Source: Diphasiastrum complanatum
Taxonomy: Eukaryota > Streptophyta > Lycopodiopsida > Lycopodiales > Lycopodiaceae
Direction of reading: 5' to 3'
NCBI GenBank assembly: GCA_029204225.1
Contig: CM055097.1
Coordinates: 38,741,106-38,805,105, forward strand
Length of the DNA stretch: 64,000 bases
Shown piece after piece: positions 40,790 to 52,588 of the stretch. The position numbers and the translations under genes were made by a program. Each line of letters begins with the position of its first letter. Positions within the stretch are counted from its first letter, which is position 1. Under the pieces are notes generated by a model. The model did no database searches. It was not told the DNA's origin and saw only the letters and a list, made by a program, of their open reading frames with translations.

Positions 40790-43231
40790 CTAATTCATGA
40801 AGTCCATAGAGAATGTATATTCTTCTTCTTCTCCCTCGGACTTGGGCATGGAAAGTATGGAAAGGTGTAAGGGAGATTGGCTCCTTTCGACCTCCAACAA
40901 AAGCAGAGACTTGGGGAATGGTGCATCATCCACTTCAAGTGTGCCTTCAAGCATCTGCACTACTCTTCCCATGGCAGGCCTGCTGGTTTCTTCGTCCTGA
41001 ATGCACCATAGGGCAACCAAAATTGCCCTCTTGAGCTGCTCTTCGTTGAAATTTCCACACAATTTGCTGTCTGCCACTGATGGGTAGTCTCCCAGCCGAG
41101 CTCTTTGGCATGCCCAGAGAGGGAAGAACCACTTCTCCAAGTTGGTATTCGCATCTATATTCCTTCTTCCACTGATGATCTCCAAGAGGGTCATGCCATA
41201 GCTGTAGACGTCAGCTTTGGCTGTCACTGGTAGGCTGGAAAGCCACTCTGGTGCGAGATAGCCTCTGGTGCCCCGCATGCTTGTGATCACTCGGCTGAAT
41301 TCTCTGCCCATAAGCTTGGCCAGCCCAAAATCTGAAACTTTTGGACAAAAATCAGCATCCAATAGAACGTTTTCGGGTTTGATGTCACAGTGGATGATGC
41401 AACTCCTGCACTCTTCGTGCAGATAGGTGATCCCCCGTGCTGTGCCCAGAGCTATGGAAAATCGGGTGTCCCAGTCTAGAACAACCTGTTGCTGGGCTCC
41501 GGGACTTGAAAACAATAAGGAGTTCAGAGATCCGTTGGGCATGTAGTCGTAGACTAGAAGCCTGTTCTCGTGGTCGGCACAGAAACCACGAAGTCTCACA
41601 AGGTTGACATGTTGGATCATCCCAAGAGTGCTTACTTCTGCGCGGAAGTCTTTGTCTCCTTGCCTCATGTTGTGGAGCTTTTTCACACCAACCTTGGTCT
41701 GATCTTGAAGGCAGCCTTTGTAAACCGACCCAAACCCGCCACTGCCAATCTTTTCACTGAAATTGTTGGTGGCGGTTCGTAGCTCTTTGTACGAGAATTT
41801 CTTCAGGATCCCGGAAGAGTATTCTGAGTTTTCTCTCTCCGGAATACATTTTCGGAGAAAAATTTGCCAAACAAAAAGCGCGATCAGCAACAGCACTGCA
41901 GAACCAACAGCAACTCCCAATCCAATAACCCAAACTCTGCTGCTTTTCTTATTTCCGAGGGACTGCGTCGTTGAGGACTGCACTCGTAGAAAGAAATTCT
42001 GGTCGATATATGGAGAAGTCTTGCCATTGAAGAAAGGTCCAAATTGCAGCGAGCAGTTGCCAGTGGATCCATCGAAAGAAAACCCCAAACAGGCACAATC
42101 CTTCACACATTGGGATTGGCACCAGGCTTGATCGTGCCCACTGTAAGCTCGAGCAGTTCCTGCGCCACTCCCTTGATCATAGGCCGTATTTTGCAAGATG
42201 GAAAATTGTGTAGCGCTGCACTCTACAGTGAAATTGGCCACGCATCCCAGAGACCAATCCCCTTGGCTCCACCCTGTAGGATCTACGGCCTTGAATCCCT
42301 GCGGGCAGCTACAGAAAGTTACGGTATTCCCGTTGCAGATTCCGTTCTGGCCACAAAGATGATCTACTTGGCATGGATCCTTGGGCTGTGTCCAGATAGT
42401 GTACCACTGGGCGTTAATACTGTCCCAAGTGTGAACGCGGATGATACCATCAGACTCAAGGCTGAAATGCGAGTAGTGGGTGGCTTTTTTCTCACTCCAT
42501 GTAAAGTAAGGACGCCCAGAATCGTTCAAGAATGAGAAGTCGTAGAAGTAGTTTTGCGACATCTCTGGAACACCTGCGAAGGCGTTTCTATTCCAGATCC
42601 CACTGCTCCAATATTGCGTGGTTTTGTTCCACAGAGACACGAATGCAGTTGTTGGAAGCATCTGCATCGAGAAACGGCCAGCGCCTGGATCGACAGTAGA
42701 TTTGGAAGAGGTAAGATTTGAGCCCAGATACATGCTCATGCCTGGTACCCAAGTATCTGTGGGATGATCGAAGCTTTGCCATATCATTTTCCCCGAGTTG
42801 TGATTGAGCACAAGGTTACCGCTATCTTCCATCACCATTGAGCTAACGTTCATTCCACTAGTACCACTCATCCACACTGTGGTTTGATCAGGATTAGAGA
42901 CAACTACGTTGCCATCCATGGAAAATTTCAAGTATGCACCAACCCTAGCAGGATTGTTTCTGTTAGCCGACCAAATATGTGTGCTGTTTGAAAGTCCATA
43001 AGATACTCCCAAATAATTCCGATCAGGACCACCCACTGGAAAGAATCCCAGAGCAAAGTCACCATTTTTGGAAACTAGGGTCTGGTTGGCCTGCAGGGTG
43101 TTTCCCGGGAGCAGCCTCTCCACAATCTGTCCATGACTGCTCTGAAAATACAGAGCAATCAGCAAAATCAGGAGAGAAATCAGGGTTGCCTGGGCATATG
43201 AGCAGCAATTTTCTGAAAATCCAAGCCTCAT
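40790..43231 (-). CDS. G-type lectin S-receptor-like serine/threonine protein kinase, 813 aa, single exon
   Basis: This is a plasma-membrane receptor kinase of the SRK/SD2 type. A signal peptide covers about residues 1-34 (hydrophobic core LISLLILLIALYF). A bulb-type lectin domain covers about 36-155, including WSANRNNPARVG and FSMDGNVVVSN, then an S-locus glycoprotein-like region. A short Cys-rich EGF-like stretch lies at 286-313 and a PAN domain at about 338-418 (WCQSQCVKDCACLGFSF). One transmembrane helix lies at about 433-456. The kinase runs 493-765: glycine loop IGSGGFGSV, Lys517, Glu532, HCD catalytic loop (Asp616), DFG at 634-636, APE-type APEW. HCD instead of HRD makes it a non-RD kinase, common in this subfamily and often linked to immune receptors. 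The ligand is unknown. It has full length, no stops and no introns. The ATG at 43231 is the first, just before the signal peptide. Confidence 0.96.
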   Translation of the reverse strand: MRLGFSENCCSYAQATLISLLILLIALYFQSSHGQIVERLLPGNTLQANQTLVSKNGDFALGFFPVGGPDRNYLGVSYGLSNSTHIWSANRNNPARVGAYLKFSMDGNVVVSNPDQTTVWMSGTSGMNVSSMVMEDSGNLVLNHNSGKMIWQSFDHPTDTWVPGMSMYLGSNLTSSKSTVDPGAGRFSMQMLPTTAFVSLWNKTTQYWSSGIWNRNAFAGVPEMSQNYFYDFSFLNDSGRPYFTWSEKKATHYSHFSLESDGIIRVHTWDSINAQWYTIWTQPKDPCQVDHLCGQNGICNGNTVTFCSCPQGFKAVDPTGWSQGDWSLGCVANFTVECSATQFSILQNTAYDQGSGAGTARAYSGHDQAWCQSQCVKDCACLGFSFDGSTGNCSLQFGPFFNGKTSPYIDQNFFLRVQSSTTQSLGNKKSSRVWVIGLGVAVGSAVLLLIALFVWQIFLRKCIPERENSEYSSGILKKFSYKELRTATNNFSEKIGSGGFGSVYKGCLQDQTKVGVKKLHNMRQGDKDFRAEVSTLGMIQHVNLVRLRGFCADHENRLLVYDYMPNGSLNSLLFSSPGAQQQVVLDWDTRFSIALGTARGITYLHEECRSCIIHCDIKPENVLLDADFCPKVSDFGLAKLMGREFSRVITSMRGTRGYLAPEWLSSLPVTAKADVYSYGMTLLEIISGRRNIDANTNLEKWFFPLWACQRARLGDYPSVADSKLCGNFNEEQLKRAILVALWCIQDEETSRPAMGRVVQMLEGTLEVDDAPFPKSLLLLEVERSQSPLHLSILSMPKSEGEEEEYTFSMDFMN

Positions 43232-43379
43232 TTTGATGGCAACTCATGCCAATTCAGCAATCAGACTGCATCTCTGCACCATCCACAATCTATTGTTAGA
43301 GTTGAATGAGAAGAAAAGCTCTGTTCTTCAGGCATGAAGAATGGGTCCTAATAAAAGTGGGTGTGCTATATGTTCATTG

Positions 43380-43381
<2 letters not shown>
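43232..43381 (-). promoter_or_regulatory. Immediate 5' flank or 5' UTR of the receptor kinase
   Basis: About 150 bp separate the start codon from the compound microsatellite. I see no clear TATA box, so the transcription start may lie within or beyond the repeats, which would put a CT/CA-rich tract in the 5' UTR. Confidence 0.35.
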
Positions 43382-43450
<69 letters not shown>

Positions 43451-43504
43451 ATTGTGAATGGAAATGTGAGAGAGAGAGATATATATGATTGTGTATGTAC
43501 ATAT

Positions 43505-43569
<65 letters not shown>
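43382..43569. repeat. Duplicated compound microsatellite (TG)n(GA)n
   Basis: Two copies of the arrangement (TG)n then (GA)n then gat-t-tgattg lie at about 43382-43460 and 43506-43580. They are joined by a spacer that itself has a short GA run and TGTA-rich sequence. The pattern indicates a segmental duplication of about 125 bp. On the kinase strand it is CT then CA, starting 150 bp upstream of the ATG. Confidence 0.9.
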
Positions 43570-43572
<3 letters not shown>

Positions 43573-43589
43573 GATTGAGTGGGTGTGGT

Positions 43590-46137
43590 TGTGATTGTGT
43601 AAGTACATGGTCAAATGTGTCATTCAAAATTGATGAACTAAAGTGAATGAACGAGAATAGTCTAGCAATACCTAACTCCTTGTGGACTCCAAAAGAAAAA
43701 GTAGCCTAGTCACTTTTTCGCCTCTTTCCAAATCATGAACCAGTTCAACTCTAAAGATTCACAAATCTTGCGAGACTTTTCTATGTGCGGAGTCAGCTAG
43801 ACCATCATTAAAGGCCTCCTGGGTAATGCGTAGGCGCAAAGTTTTATTTTATTTGCAACCTCTAAAAAAAAATTGTTTTTTAAAAATTTTACGGTTCTTT
43901 TCTTGTTAGATTGCGATTTATGCATAAAATGACTAGGTGCAAAAAAAAATCTGAAATTTCTTTTACAATGATTTTTTTAAAAAATATTTTTGTTGGTAGA
44001 ATGTGCATGTGTACAACCAATGATATTATGCTACATGCCATGTGTTAGCTCATCATTGGTTGTTCGGATGCACATTCCACCAAACTTTCATGATTTCTGT
44101 CAATTTGTTAGTGGGTGTCTACACGAGAGTTAAATTAGGAACGCTCACAAAAAATTTTACTTTTGGAAGTGACTCCAAAATACAAATAAAAACTAAGCAC
44201 ATAGTATTAAGATCACGAAGATATTTTTGAATATAGATATGATGTGTGGACGGATGTCCCAAAGTGGGTGGGATATCATTGTCAAATTAGTACCTTTCTT
44301 TTCCTTATAATGCTCCAAGTGCATCATTTCACTCTTGAAAATTGTCCCTTTTTTAAAACTCCTTTTGAATCCCACGTCTCAAAATGCTTATAAACTTCCA
44401 ACCATGTGATTAAAGTCATGTCATGGTAACAATTCCTAAGAAGGAGCTTGCTATTGTGAATGCTTTTACATTGGTATTGTGTACTCTAGATATTACTGCT
44501 AACTTTTGTTTGTAGCAATTCCTAACAGCACAACATATCACTATAGTACATCCATAATATTAAGTTTTGCAAATTAGATTATTGACTCTTCTAAACATTC
44601 TATCAAACATCAAAATCTCCTACAAAATTATACTATTGTGCATACGTTCAGAATATAAAATTTTGCAAAATAGTTTACCGATTCCTCTGAATATTTATTC
44701 AAATATAAAAATGTCCTACAAAAATAAAAGATTAGTAGTATTTTGGAAGTCAACAGACTTTTTACAAAATAATTTAAAAAATGATACCAATTTCATCCTC
44801 AATAAATGTAATTTTTCTTGAGCATTCTCAACTATAGTAGATTTTCTTGAGCACTACCTATCCTTCTATGAAACAAGTCCAAGTACATTTGACTTGGTAG
44901 TTAGAAAGGAAACTAGATTCAACACATGTGCATCAACATACTATTGTAGCCTTTGATAAAGACGGTATTGTGAAAATTTGTTTAGTTGCAAGTAGGTTCT
45001 TGAGTTTCCTTTAGAATGGGTATTTGAAGATGTCATTGACTACGTCACAAACCAAAGTTAATGACAAACTAGATTTTATATGAATTTCTAAGCACATAAT
45101 GAGTATGATTAGATGTTTTGTTGCAATGCACTAGAAGAGGTAGTGTAAGAATTGCTAAGCTTAAGGGTAAATTGGAGCCTAGTCCTCCATTAAGATTACC
45201 TCCTTTTCTCTTTTTGAGGTCAATATTTCTACTGCACTCGATTGCACATATGAGGACATATCATATAAGAGAAAAAAAATTGAGCTACAAGGATCCTAAG
45301 CTAAAATAAATCCAACTAAACAACACAAATGATCTAGACATGAACCCAACCTCCTGATAGAACTTCTAGCAATGCCCTGTGGGCATCCACACATGCACAC
45401 ACCAAGTTCACACCTTGTTGACAAGTTTATCTTATATGTATGGGATATGAGATTTTTCATTATCTTATAGGATAGTTCAGACTTCCCAAAACTAGCTTAG
45501 AAGAAGGTATGTCTCACACAACTTAGGACTAACTCAAGTGTGACAACTTTCCCAACATGATAGAGCTCATCTCAAGTTCTTACATATTCTTAGCAAAGTG
45601 GCCAAATAGAATTGACCAAGCCCAAAGCCTCAAAATGCTCCAACATCATTCATAGAGTTGTTGGCACACCCTACAAGAGATCCATTGTGCATCAAGCCCA
45701 CAAGATCTTGTCTTTGCAACCCTACTAGACATCCATGCTAGCATCTATCAAGCCCACAAAATATCACGATTCACAACATTTCAAGATGTAAACTTTATGA
45801 AAGACAAATCCAACTTATGTGTGTGACATACAAGAGTATTCATTGGAATGTGGGATAATTCCTATATCTCATGTTATTGCTTCAAAGAAACCCAAGTGTG
45901 TTGCCATACAATCCAACCTAACATAAAAGCATAAAAGCAACACATGTCAAAAGTGAATAGGACTAGTTGCCCATCGATATAGTAAATCCATGTCATGTGC
46001 CATCATAGCATCCTAACATTCAATCCATTTCATGAGCATCATATAACCATGGTGAAACTAGTTAAGAAATCAAGAAACTAGACAAATTATAGAAAATTTC
46101 ATCAAACATGGAAAAGATTGGTAGATTTGTCCATTGA
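43590..46137. other. Intergenic DNA upstream of the receptor kinase
   Basis: No coding region was recognised in 2.5 kb. Frames here are short and motif-free. The one structural feature seen is the inverted repeat at 43993-44083. Confidence 0.45.
43993..44083. repeat. Imperfect inverted repeat, 31 bp arms, 29 bp loop
   Basis: The left arm 43993-44023 and right arm 44053-44083 are reverse complements at 27 of 31 positions (ttggtagaatgtgcat pairs with atgcacattccaccaa). It would form a stable hairpin in RNA or a cruciform. It could be a MITE remnant or a small-RNA precursor; no evidence separates these. Confidence 0.7.
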
Positions 46138-46970
46138 ATGATCAATCATTACAATAGGGCCTTTGAAGAAACTAAGAATTTCTATCCTAGCATTTTTCTT
46201 ATCTTACACGCACATGTTGACTGCTACCAAAATCCCAGAAACAAGAAAGCTCAGAGCAGACAGGAGAGCGACAATAGCTCATCCTACATGGAGGAACCCG
46301 AGTCCTCCAAGATGGCCGAAGACAGAGCCAACAACGACAAGAACCCAGTAGCTTCCTTGTGTACTGATGTCTGTGCAACATCAACTTCAGATACACAAGA
46401 AATGATTCTTGATTCAGGTGCAACGTCACACTTCGTGACAAAAAGACACATGATCACTGATTATCAAGAATCAGAATCTTCCAGATATATAATCTTGGGA
46501 GATGGTTCTAGACACAAAGTCAGCGGAACTAGAGCGATGTGGTTAAGCACCAAAGGAAGAAACAAAAGGCTCAATGACACTCCATACGTGCCCACTCTTC
46601 AGAAGAACCTACTATCTATTGCTAAGATGGTAGATGTAGGACTAACAATCACCTTTGAAGGCGATACTTGTGAAGTGGTTGAATCCGCAACCACTCAGCT
46701 TGTCACCACATGAAAGCGAAAGGGGAAACGAATCGATGGATATTATATGGCACTGGAGGCTGTATCACATGAATACATTTGCTCTATACAACGCTAGCCA
46801 GAGTGGAGCATACACTGGAGTCAATATCAAAGATGCAGCATGCTTGAAGTCTTGTGATGTCTATAACAAAGGGTTCAAAGTACTACATCACTTTTATTGA
46901 CGACTTCAGCAAGTTTTCAGCTGTGTACTTTATCCACAACAGCTCAGAGGCCCTGGACAAATTCATAGAG
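46138..46970 (+). pseudogene. Copia gag end, protease, pre-integrase and integrase start, partial
   Basis: The frame 46138-46713 ends a zinc-knuckle-like stretch (HVDCYQNPRNKK) and then has the protease motif MILDSGATSHFVTKRHM (about 46404-46454) and VPTLQKNLLSIAKMVDVG. After a stop, a second frame reads HWRLYHMNTFALYNASQSG (pre-integrase). A third (46854-46975) reads YITFIDDFSKFSAVYF and SSEALDKFIE, the integrase core. The copia sequence ends near 46970 where an antisense gypsy starts. The subfamily differs from the intact element. Confidence 0.8.
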
Positions 46971-49900
46971 TCCTCAGTGAGTAATGCAAGTAGGTCCGCC
47001 TTTTCCCTAAGTCCTGGATCCGAGATGAGTTTGACGGCGTAACTGTCATTGTTGTAGATGGAGGTGTCATCGTCTTCCATAAAACAATAAGCATCTTGAG
47101 CCATTTTAGGTTCTGGCCACTCAACGATGACTTCGATCTTCTCTAAGTCGGTGGCAATTCCATTACGCGATACAATGTGACCAAGTACGATGCCGTGGGT
47201 GACCCATATTTGACATTTTTCAAGATTAAGAGAAATACCATACCTCTGGCATTGTATGAAAATACGTTTGAGTATGGCCAGGTGCGTGGATTCTTCCGAG
47301 TGCACCCCAAGGTCATCAAGATAGATCTCAAGGTTGTCATCGATGAGATCATAAAATGCTGCTTGCATGATGCATTGGAAGGTGCATGGTGCATTACACA
47401 ATCCAAATGGCATAACTCACCAGCAGAAGATACCCCATTCCATAGCAAAAGCCATTTTTGGCTGGCCTTCTTCATAGATAACAACTAAGTTATATCCACT
47501 GAAGCCATCCAGCAAGGAGTAAACTTCATCCCCAACTAGGTTCTCCAATATGGATTCACTATATCGAGGATTGGAAAATGATCTCTTTTTGTGAAAGCAT
47601 TTAATTTGTGATAGTCGACACAGATACGAAGCTTCCCGTTCTTCTTTGGGACCACAACAATAGGTGATACCCAATCTGTATGTTCCACGTCGTAGATGAA
47701 ACCTGCCTCCAAGAGCTTTTGGAATTACAATGATAAGGTCTACTAGCATTGGGTTTAGCATTCGTCTTTAATGGGATTCTATGCACAACAACCGAAGGAT
47801 CTACCCCCATCATGTCCTTGTAGTTCCATGCGAAGTTATGACGATATTTTCTAAGGAGCTTCTCTAAGGCTAGACGTTGTTCGGTGTTGAGGTGTGCTCC
47901 AATATGGACAGACTTGTCCTCTGTCTCATTAGGCGCTTAACTTCATGGTTTGAGCGGGGCCATCATATGGCTCATTCCCCTTTGGCTCTCGTTGAGCTTG
48001 AGGCAGGTGGATAGTTACATCTTCAATGGTGAAGTCCTTGAAATGGTTGGGCACATTAATTTTATCAGGCTTGTAAGGCTTCTTAGTCCTGGCCTTAGGT
48101 GGATTTTTAGGGGTCCTAGCTGTGTGGCTTGTGGACGTAGAGGATTGTGCTTCGCCTGGGGTTTCTCGAGCTATGATGAGATCGCGAGGAGGCTCCACCT
48201 CTATAATCTTTTTCATTTTCTCGCAGATAGCTTCCTTCCTAGTTGGTTTCACATGCACTTTGTGAATGATGTTTCTGTGTGGCTTGGACGCTTGAGGGAC
48301 TTCGGTTAAAATTGCGTCACCTATCGCGTAGATAGATTCATTATCATGGATCTCCCATTCGTATACTGGTCGTTTGACACGAAATATTTTACTTTGGTCC
48401 AGTTTGGCTGCATCAATGCTAGCCTTAGGCTCTATCTCTCAAACCTTCTCAGAGTGTAGCCGAGGGGGAATGGCGTCCTGAAACGCAGAATAGATAAATT
48501 TGTAATATCGGCCATGTCGGAGTCAATATCAAACTCTTAAGAGCGTAAAACACTCTCGTCGTCGATATACAAGATTATTGATTTGTCATGAGGTAGCCAA
48601 GTGACGTGAAGCAAGTCCTCGTTGTGGGGCTGAATGTTAACATAATTGACATTGAAGATAGGAGTATTCAAATCAGTTGGTTCAACGGTGGATTCATCAC
48701 TATTAGTGTGATGTGTATTGAGCTCGCAATGTTCTGCATTGACACAATCGATTGTTGCCAAGTTGTGGCTCCAGTTGATGATATCTGTAGCCTTGGTATA
48801 GTGGCCCTTCTCTTTGATGTCATGATAATTTTCAAGAATAGACTCTATGGTAGAGGATCCATATTCGGTGATTCGTGCGGGTTTGATCTTACTAGCAGAG
48901 TCGATGGTGACTGGTGTTTCTCGATTGCCAAATGTAATGCACTCTCTATTCCAATTGTGCACTATGTGTGCATTAGAGAGCCATGGCCTACCTAGGAGTA
49001 ATTCATAGGAATAGGCGTTGCTAGGGATATCTAGCACTACCAAATCTAGCGTGAAGCTCAAACCTCCTAGTTTCAGCCTTATGTCTGGTATTAGGCCTAA
49101 TGGTTTTACCACACTTTCATCTGCCATTTGAAGTTGACAGTTCCAGCCGTTTCATGGAAGCTTGAAGACCTCACTCCTTCATCAAGGATGTTGATTATGT
49201 TGACTCTTGATCCACCATCTAATACTACCAAGACAATGCGGGAATGTCCGTAAGTTGTGGGAATGCATATATTTTCCTTGTCGATTGTAGGATTAGTCAG
49301 ATGCAGGGGCACCTCAGGGAGGTTTGATGACGTGATGTTATCTTCAATTGAGCACAACTCTTTTCGCCATTTTTTGGTGTACTTCTAGAGTATTCCAAAT
49401 GGGAGGGTAACGTTTTCTTGAAGCAAATATCCCCATATCTCGGCTCCTTCTACGGTCGGGTTATCTCGGATTTGATCTTTAGGAGCAATTGCAGTCTCAT
49501 CCTTATTATCAGCTTTGTGGATGAGCTTTTGATATTTGTCTCTCAAACGGATCTCCTCGCTGGGGTTAGGATAGGCAGTTGGTGTGGTTCTATCATTGGA
49601 CAGAGCGGGCGAGAGCTTATTGGTCGTCTTGTTGCAGCTTCGCTAGCCTACCGATGTTGGACTTGAGTCATGACCCTAATTGAGATTGTCTTGACTTGGA
49701 TAGAGTTATCAAGAGTTGTGGGACTAGGTCGTTTTGGACATTATTTGATATGGTGCTCTATGCCACAATTTTCACAAAGAGGTGGATACTGTAATTTATC
49801 AGGGCAATGAATGCTAGGATGTCGTCCCGCACACACAAAACAACCACGTAATACTGGCATTGGTTGTGCAGCATATGCTATAGGTTGTGTATGATATTGA

Positions 49901-51000
49901 GTTTGATTGGGGTCGTATCCAGGCTATGTCATCTCATAAGAGTAACTCATCTCTTCTTGATAAACATTGGCATTGGGATCCTCTACATAGTAGCTAGGTA
50001 GTATCAACCATGTGAGATTGTACATGTGGCGCAAGCTGATTGACTACAAATGGTTGTCTGGGTTGATAAGGAACTGGGCCCGTTGGCCTGGGTTGGTATT
50101 GTCCTGGCCTGGGCATGAATGGATTTGGATTGTAATTTGGTGCATATTGCTGAGGTCTACATGGCCTATAGGGGCGATACATAGGTCGTGCCGCTTGTGA
50201 TATGTTCTTACGTGTGGGCACTCATTGGCGGTGTGGTTTTGAGAACAAATAGGACATTACACATTCTCACGGACTGGAAAAGTTTTTTCAGCAATATCCT
50301 TCAATATCTTTTGGAATTCTGAGGTTAGCTTTTTCCATCTGAGCTTGTTGTGCTTTTTGCCACCCCTCAAGGTGTTGAAGGATATCAACCTCACTAGATG
50401 AGGATGATCCTTTCATGTGGGAAGTCTCCTACTTGACTAGCCCCTTTCCCCTCTTGTCGCGAAAGTCATAGTCCTCGTTAGACCCTTCATCTTCTTCACA
50501 GATGGCGTCATCCATCGTGTCTTTCAATCGCTCGTACGAGTCGGGGGATTTCAATTCTCTCTTGGGTAAACCGATAGAAAAATTTTAATGGCCATTTTTT
50601 CAGTTATGTGATCATCGACACACTCTACTTTTAGATGCTTGAAGCACTCAATGTAGGTGCGCACGGATTCTTTACTTCACATCTTGATATGCGTCAATTG
50701 GATGAAAGGACTCTGCGTCAGTTTGGAGGGTTTGAACCGTTTCATCAATGCTGCGGTGATGGTTTCTCAAGACGTGTTGTCTGGGCCTTCAAGGTTTACA
50801 AACCACTCTTTTGCGTCGCCTTGTAAAATCATGGGAAATAAATGTACCTTTTCGGTGTTAGATTCATCCTCATAGAATTTTCAAGCATTGTTGAAATTTT
50901 GGAGAAATCGTGTCAGATCTGATTTGTCATCGTACTTAGGTGCGTCAATCCGAGGAAGTCGTTTCTCCAACTTGGGCGGTGGATGGGATGGTCCTGCCAT
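46970..51000 (-). pseudogene. Degenerate Ty3/gypsy gag-protease-RT
   Basis: Read on the minus strand from the ATG at 51000: gag (KLEKRLPRIDAPKYDDKSDL, LQGDAKEWFVNLEGPDN, KESVRTYIECFKHLKVE), then an acidic motif and a Pro/Gln/Tyr-rich stretch (49994-50221). A Cys/His region follows (CFVCAGRH, CENCGIEHH; about 49755-49860). The protease region has VLDGGSRVNIIN near 49210, and 49127-48537 encodes LLLGRPWLSNAHIVH. RT follows (VYSLLDGFSGYNLV, MAFAMEWG, MPFGLCNAPCTFQ, YLDDLGV; 47580-47280) with the downstream LGHIVSRNGIATDLEKIEVI. Stops and frameshifts break it repeatedly. RNase H, integrase and LTRs were not found; it is cut at 46970. Confidence 0.8.
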
Positions 51001-51298
51001 GTTGATCTGAATGGATTATCATAAGACCAGACAAATGGTTGGGTGGATGGATGAGGGCAAAGGTCTCTCCCTAGTCTATGGCTTCCATCTAGGTCATGTC
51101 TAAGGCCGGTACCCTACTAGATATGCCTATGGCTTATTCCAACTAAAGGTGGTAGTATTAGTTTGCCGATGGTGGATTTTTGGTGAGGAAGAATCATTAT
51201 CATATGAGTCATTACCTAAAACATTGAGTAGAAGTTCTTGTTTGAAAAAAGTGAGTATTTCAATAATCCTTATGTTGAAGTTACTAATCATTTTTTTC

Positions 51299-52588
51299 AT
51301 GGCTTCTAATGTTTTTGAGGTTTCTACTTCTTATGATGCAATCATTAAGAGGGAGTGTTATGAAGGAAAGAGCAATGGAAGATTGTTTCTTGGGAAGATC
51401 CAAGTCATGGATCTCACATCTCTTCATCAACTCAAAGGATTCTATGATTATGAACTGATCACTCATGATCGAGATGGCAAAAGGTTGTTTGGAGAAGATT
51501 ACATGGAGCAAATCAAGAGACAATTTTTTCAAGGCAAGGGAGATCTCATTGGTAAGATTATTGAGGTTTATTATGGACTCAAGAGGGCTGGATTTATTAG
51601 ATTTGATACTCATCTTCACCTACTCTACTTCATGTTGGATGGAAAGCTTGGAATCTATCTTTTGATTTATGATGGTGCCACCAATGACATTGTTTTCACT
51701 AACCTTTGTGGAAATTCGAGATCAAGCATTGATGGGATCTTGTTGGATCTAGATCATATGTTTGAGAGGGAGTATTTCTAGAGGTTAAGCTCTGAAGATA
51801 TTCATATCTTTGATGTTCAAGAGAAAGGTAAGCAAGTGTAAGCGACTCACTTTGCTTTACTCACATGTTTTGGAGAAGTTTCTTGTGTAGATGATGCTAT
51901 GCAAGTGGATATTGGTTCTCATGGTTTTCATGCTGGAAAATCAAGCAATGGATCTGAAAAACAAATTTTGTTCAATGACTTTGATGTTCAAAAGGAAGAT
52001 CAAGAGGTTGGTCTCAAAGGGCTTCAACAACACAAAAGGAAAGGTGGCAATTTGGAGCTAGTCAAGAGCATCAAAGGAATCTTATTTGGCAAAGATGTTA
52101 TGGATCTATTTTTGCAGGTGTATGAAAACTCAAGTAAGGTCAAAGGAGTAGCAAGGAAGTATTGTTCAAGTTTACTTTACTTGTTCTATCTCATGTTTGA
52201 GCTATTTCATGCAGATGTGTGCAAATTGTCAAGATATGGATAAACTAGCTACATTGTCTTGCAATATCTTATTGTTGGAGTTGTACTAGCATTCTTGGAT
52301 GGTTTTGCTGATGGAAATGAAGCTATTGGAGGTTCATTATATCACTCATTCATGGCCAAGTCATCAAGTGTTGATGATATCTTGTGGCAAGATGGAGATG
52401 GAGGCTCATTCATGGAGTTTTATGGTGGAGACATATCAAGAAAGGACGGAGGAGACAAGCAAGCAATGGTCATCACTCACATTTATTGTTTGGTTGCTGT
52501 AATTTTCCAGAGAGTTCAAAGTTCGAAATTTGGAAGAATCATTTCATTCACATTCTATTTGGTTCTTCATGTTCTAGTTATATCTTGA
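51299..52588 (+). CDS. Non-retroviral 'cargo' ORF of a copia-derived element (three in-frame stops)
   Basis: One reading frame runs 430 codons from an ATG whose context (atcATGGCTTC-like) matches the gag start of the intact copia. It is broken only by stops at 51779, 51838 and 52241. The first part (KRECYEGKSNGRLFLGKIQV, DYELITHDRDGKRLFGEDYM, LIGKIIEVYYGLKRAGFIRF, LYFMLDGKLGIYLLIYDGAT) has no family I recognise. A short copia linker follows (EKGKQV-stop-ATHFALLTCFGE). Then comes the same domain as at 21505-22330 (DAMQVD, FDVQKEDQEVGLKGLQ, GKDVMDLFLQV, CSSLLYLFYLMFELFHADVC, ADGNEAIGGSLYHSF). Gag, protease, integrase and RT are all absent, so it is non-autonomous. Confidence 0.55.

Noticed and set aside
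41763-42535. Long plus-strand frames opposite the receptor kinase
   Set aside because: Shadow frames of a strongly supported minus-strand gene; no independent motifs.
43328-43627. Ser/Leu/His/Thr-repeat and Arg/Glu frames
   Set aside because: Translation of the compound microsatellite.
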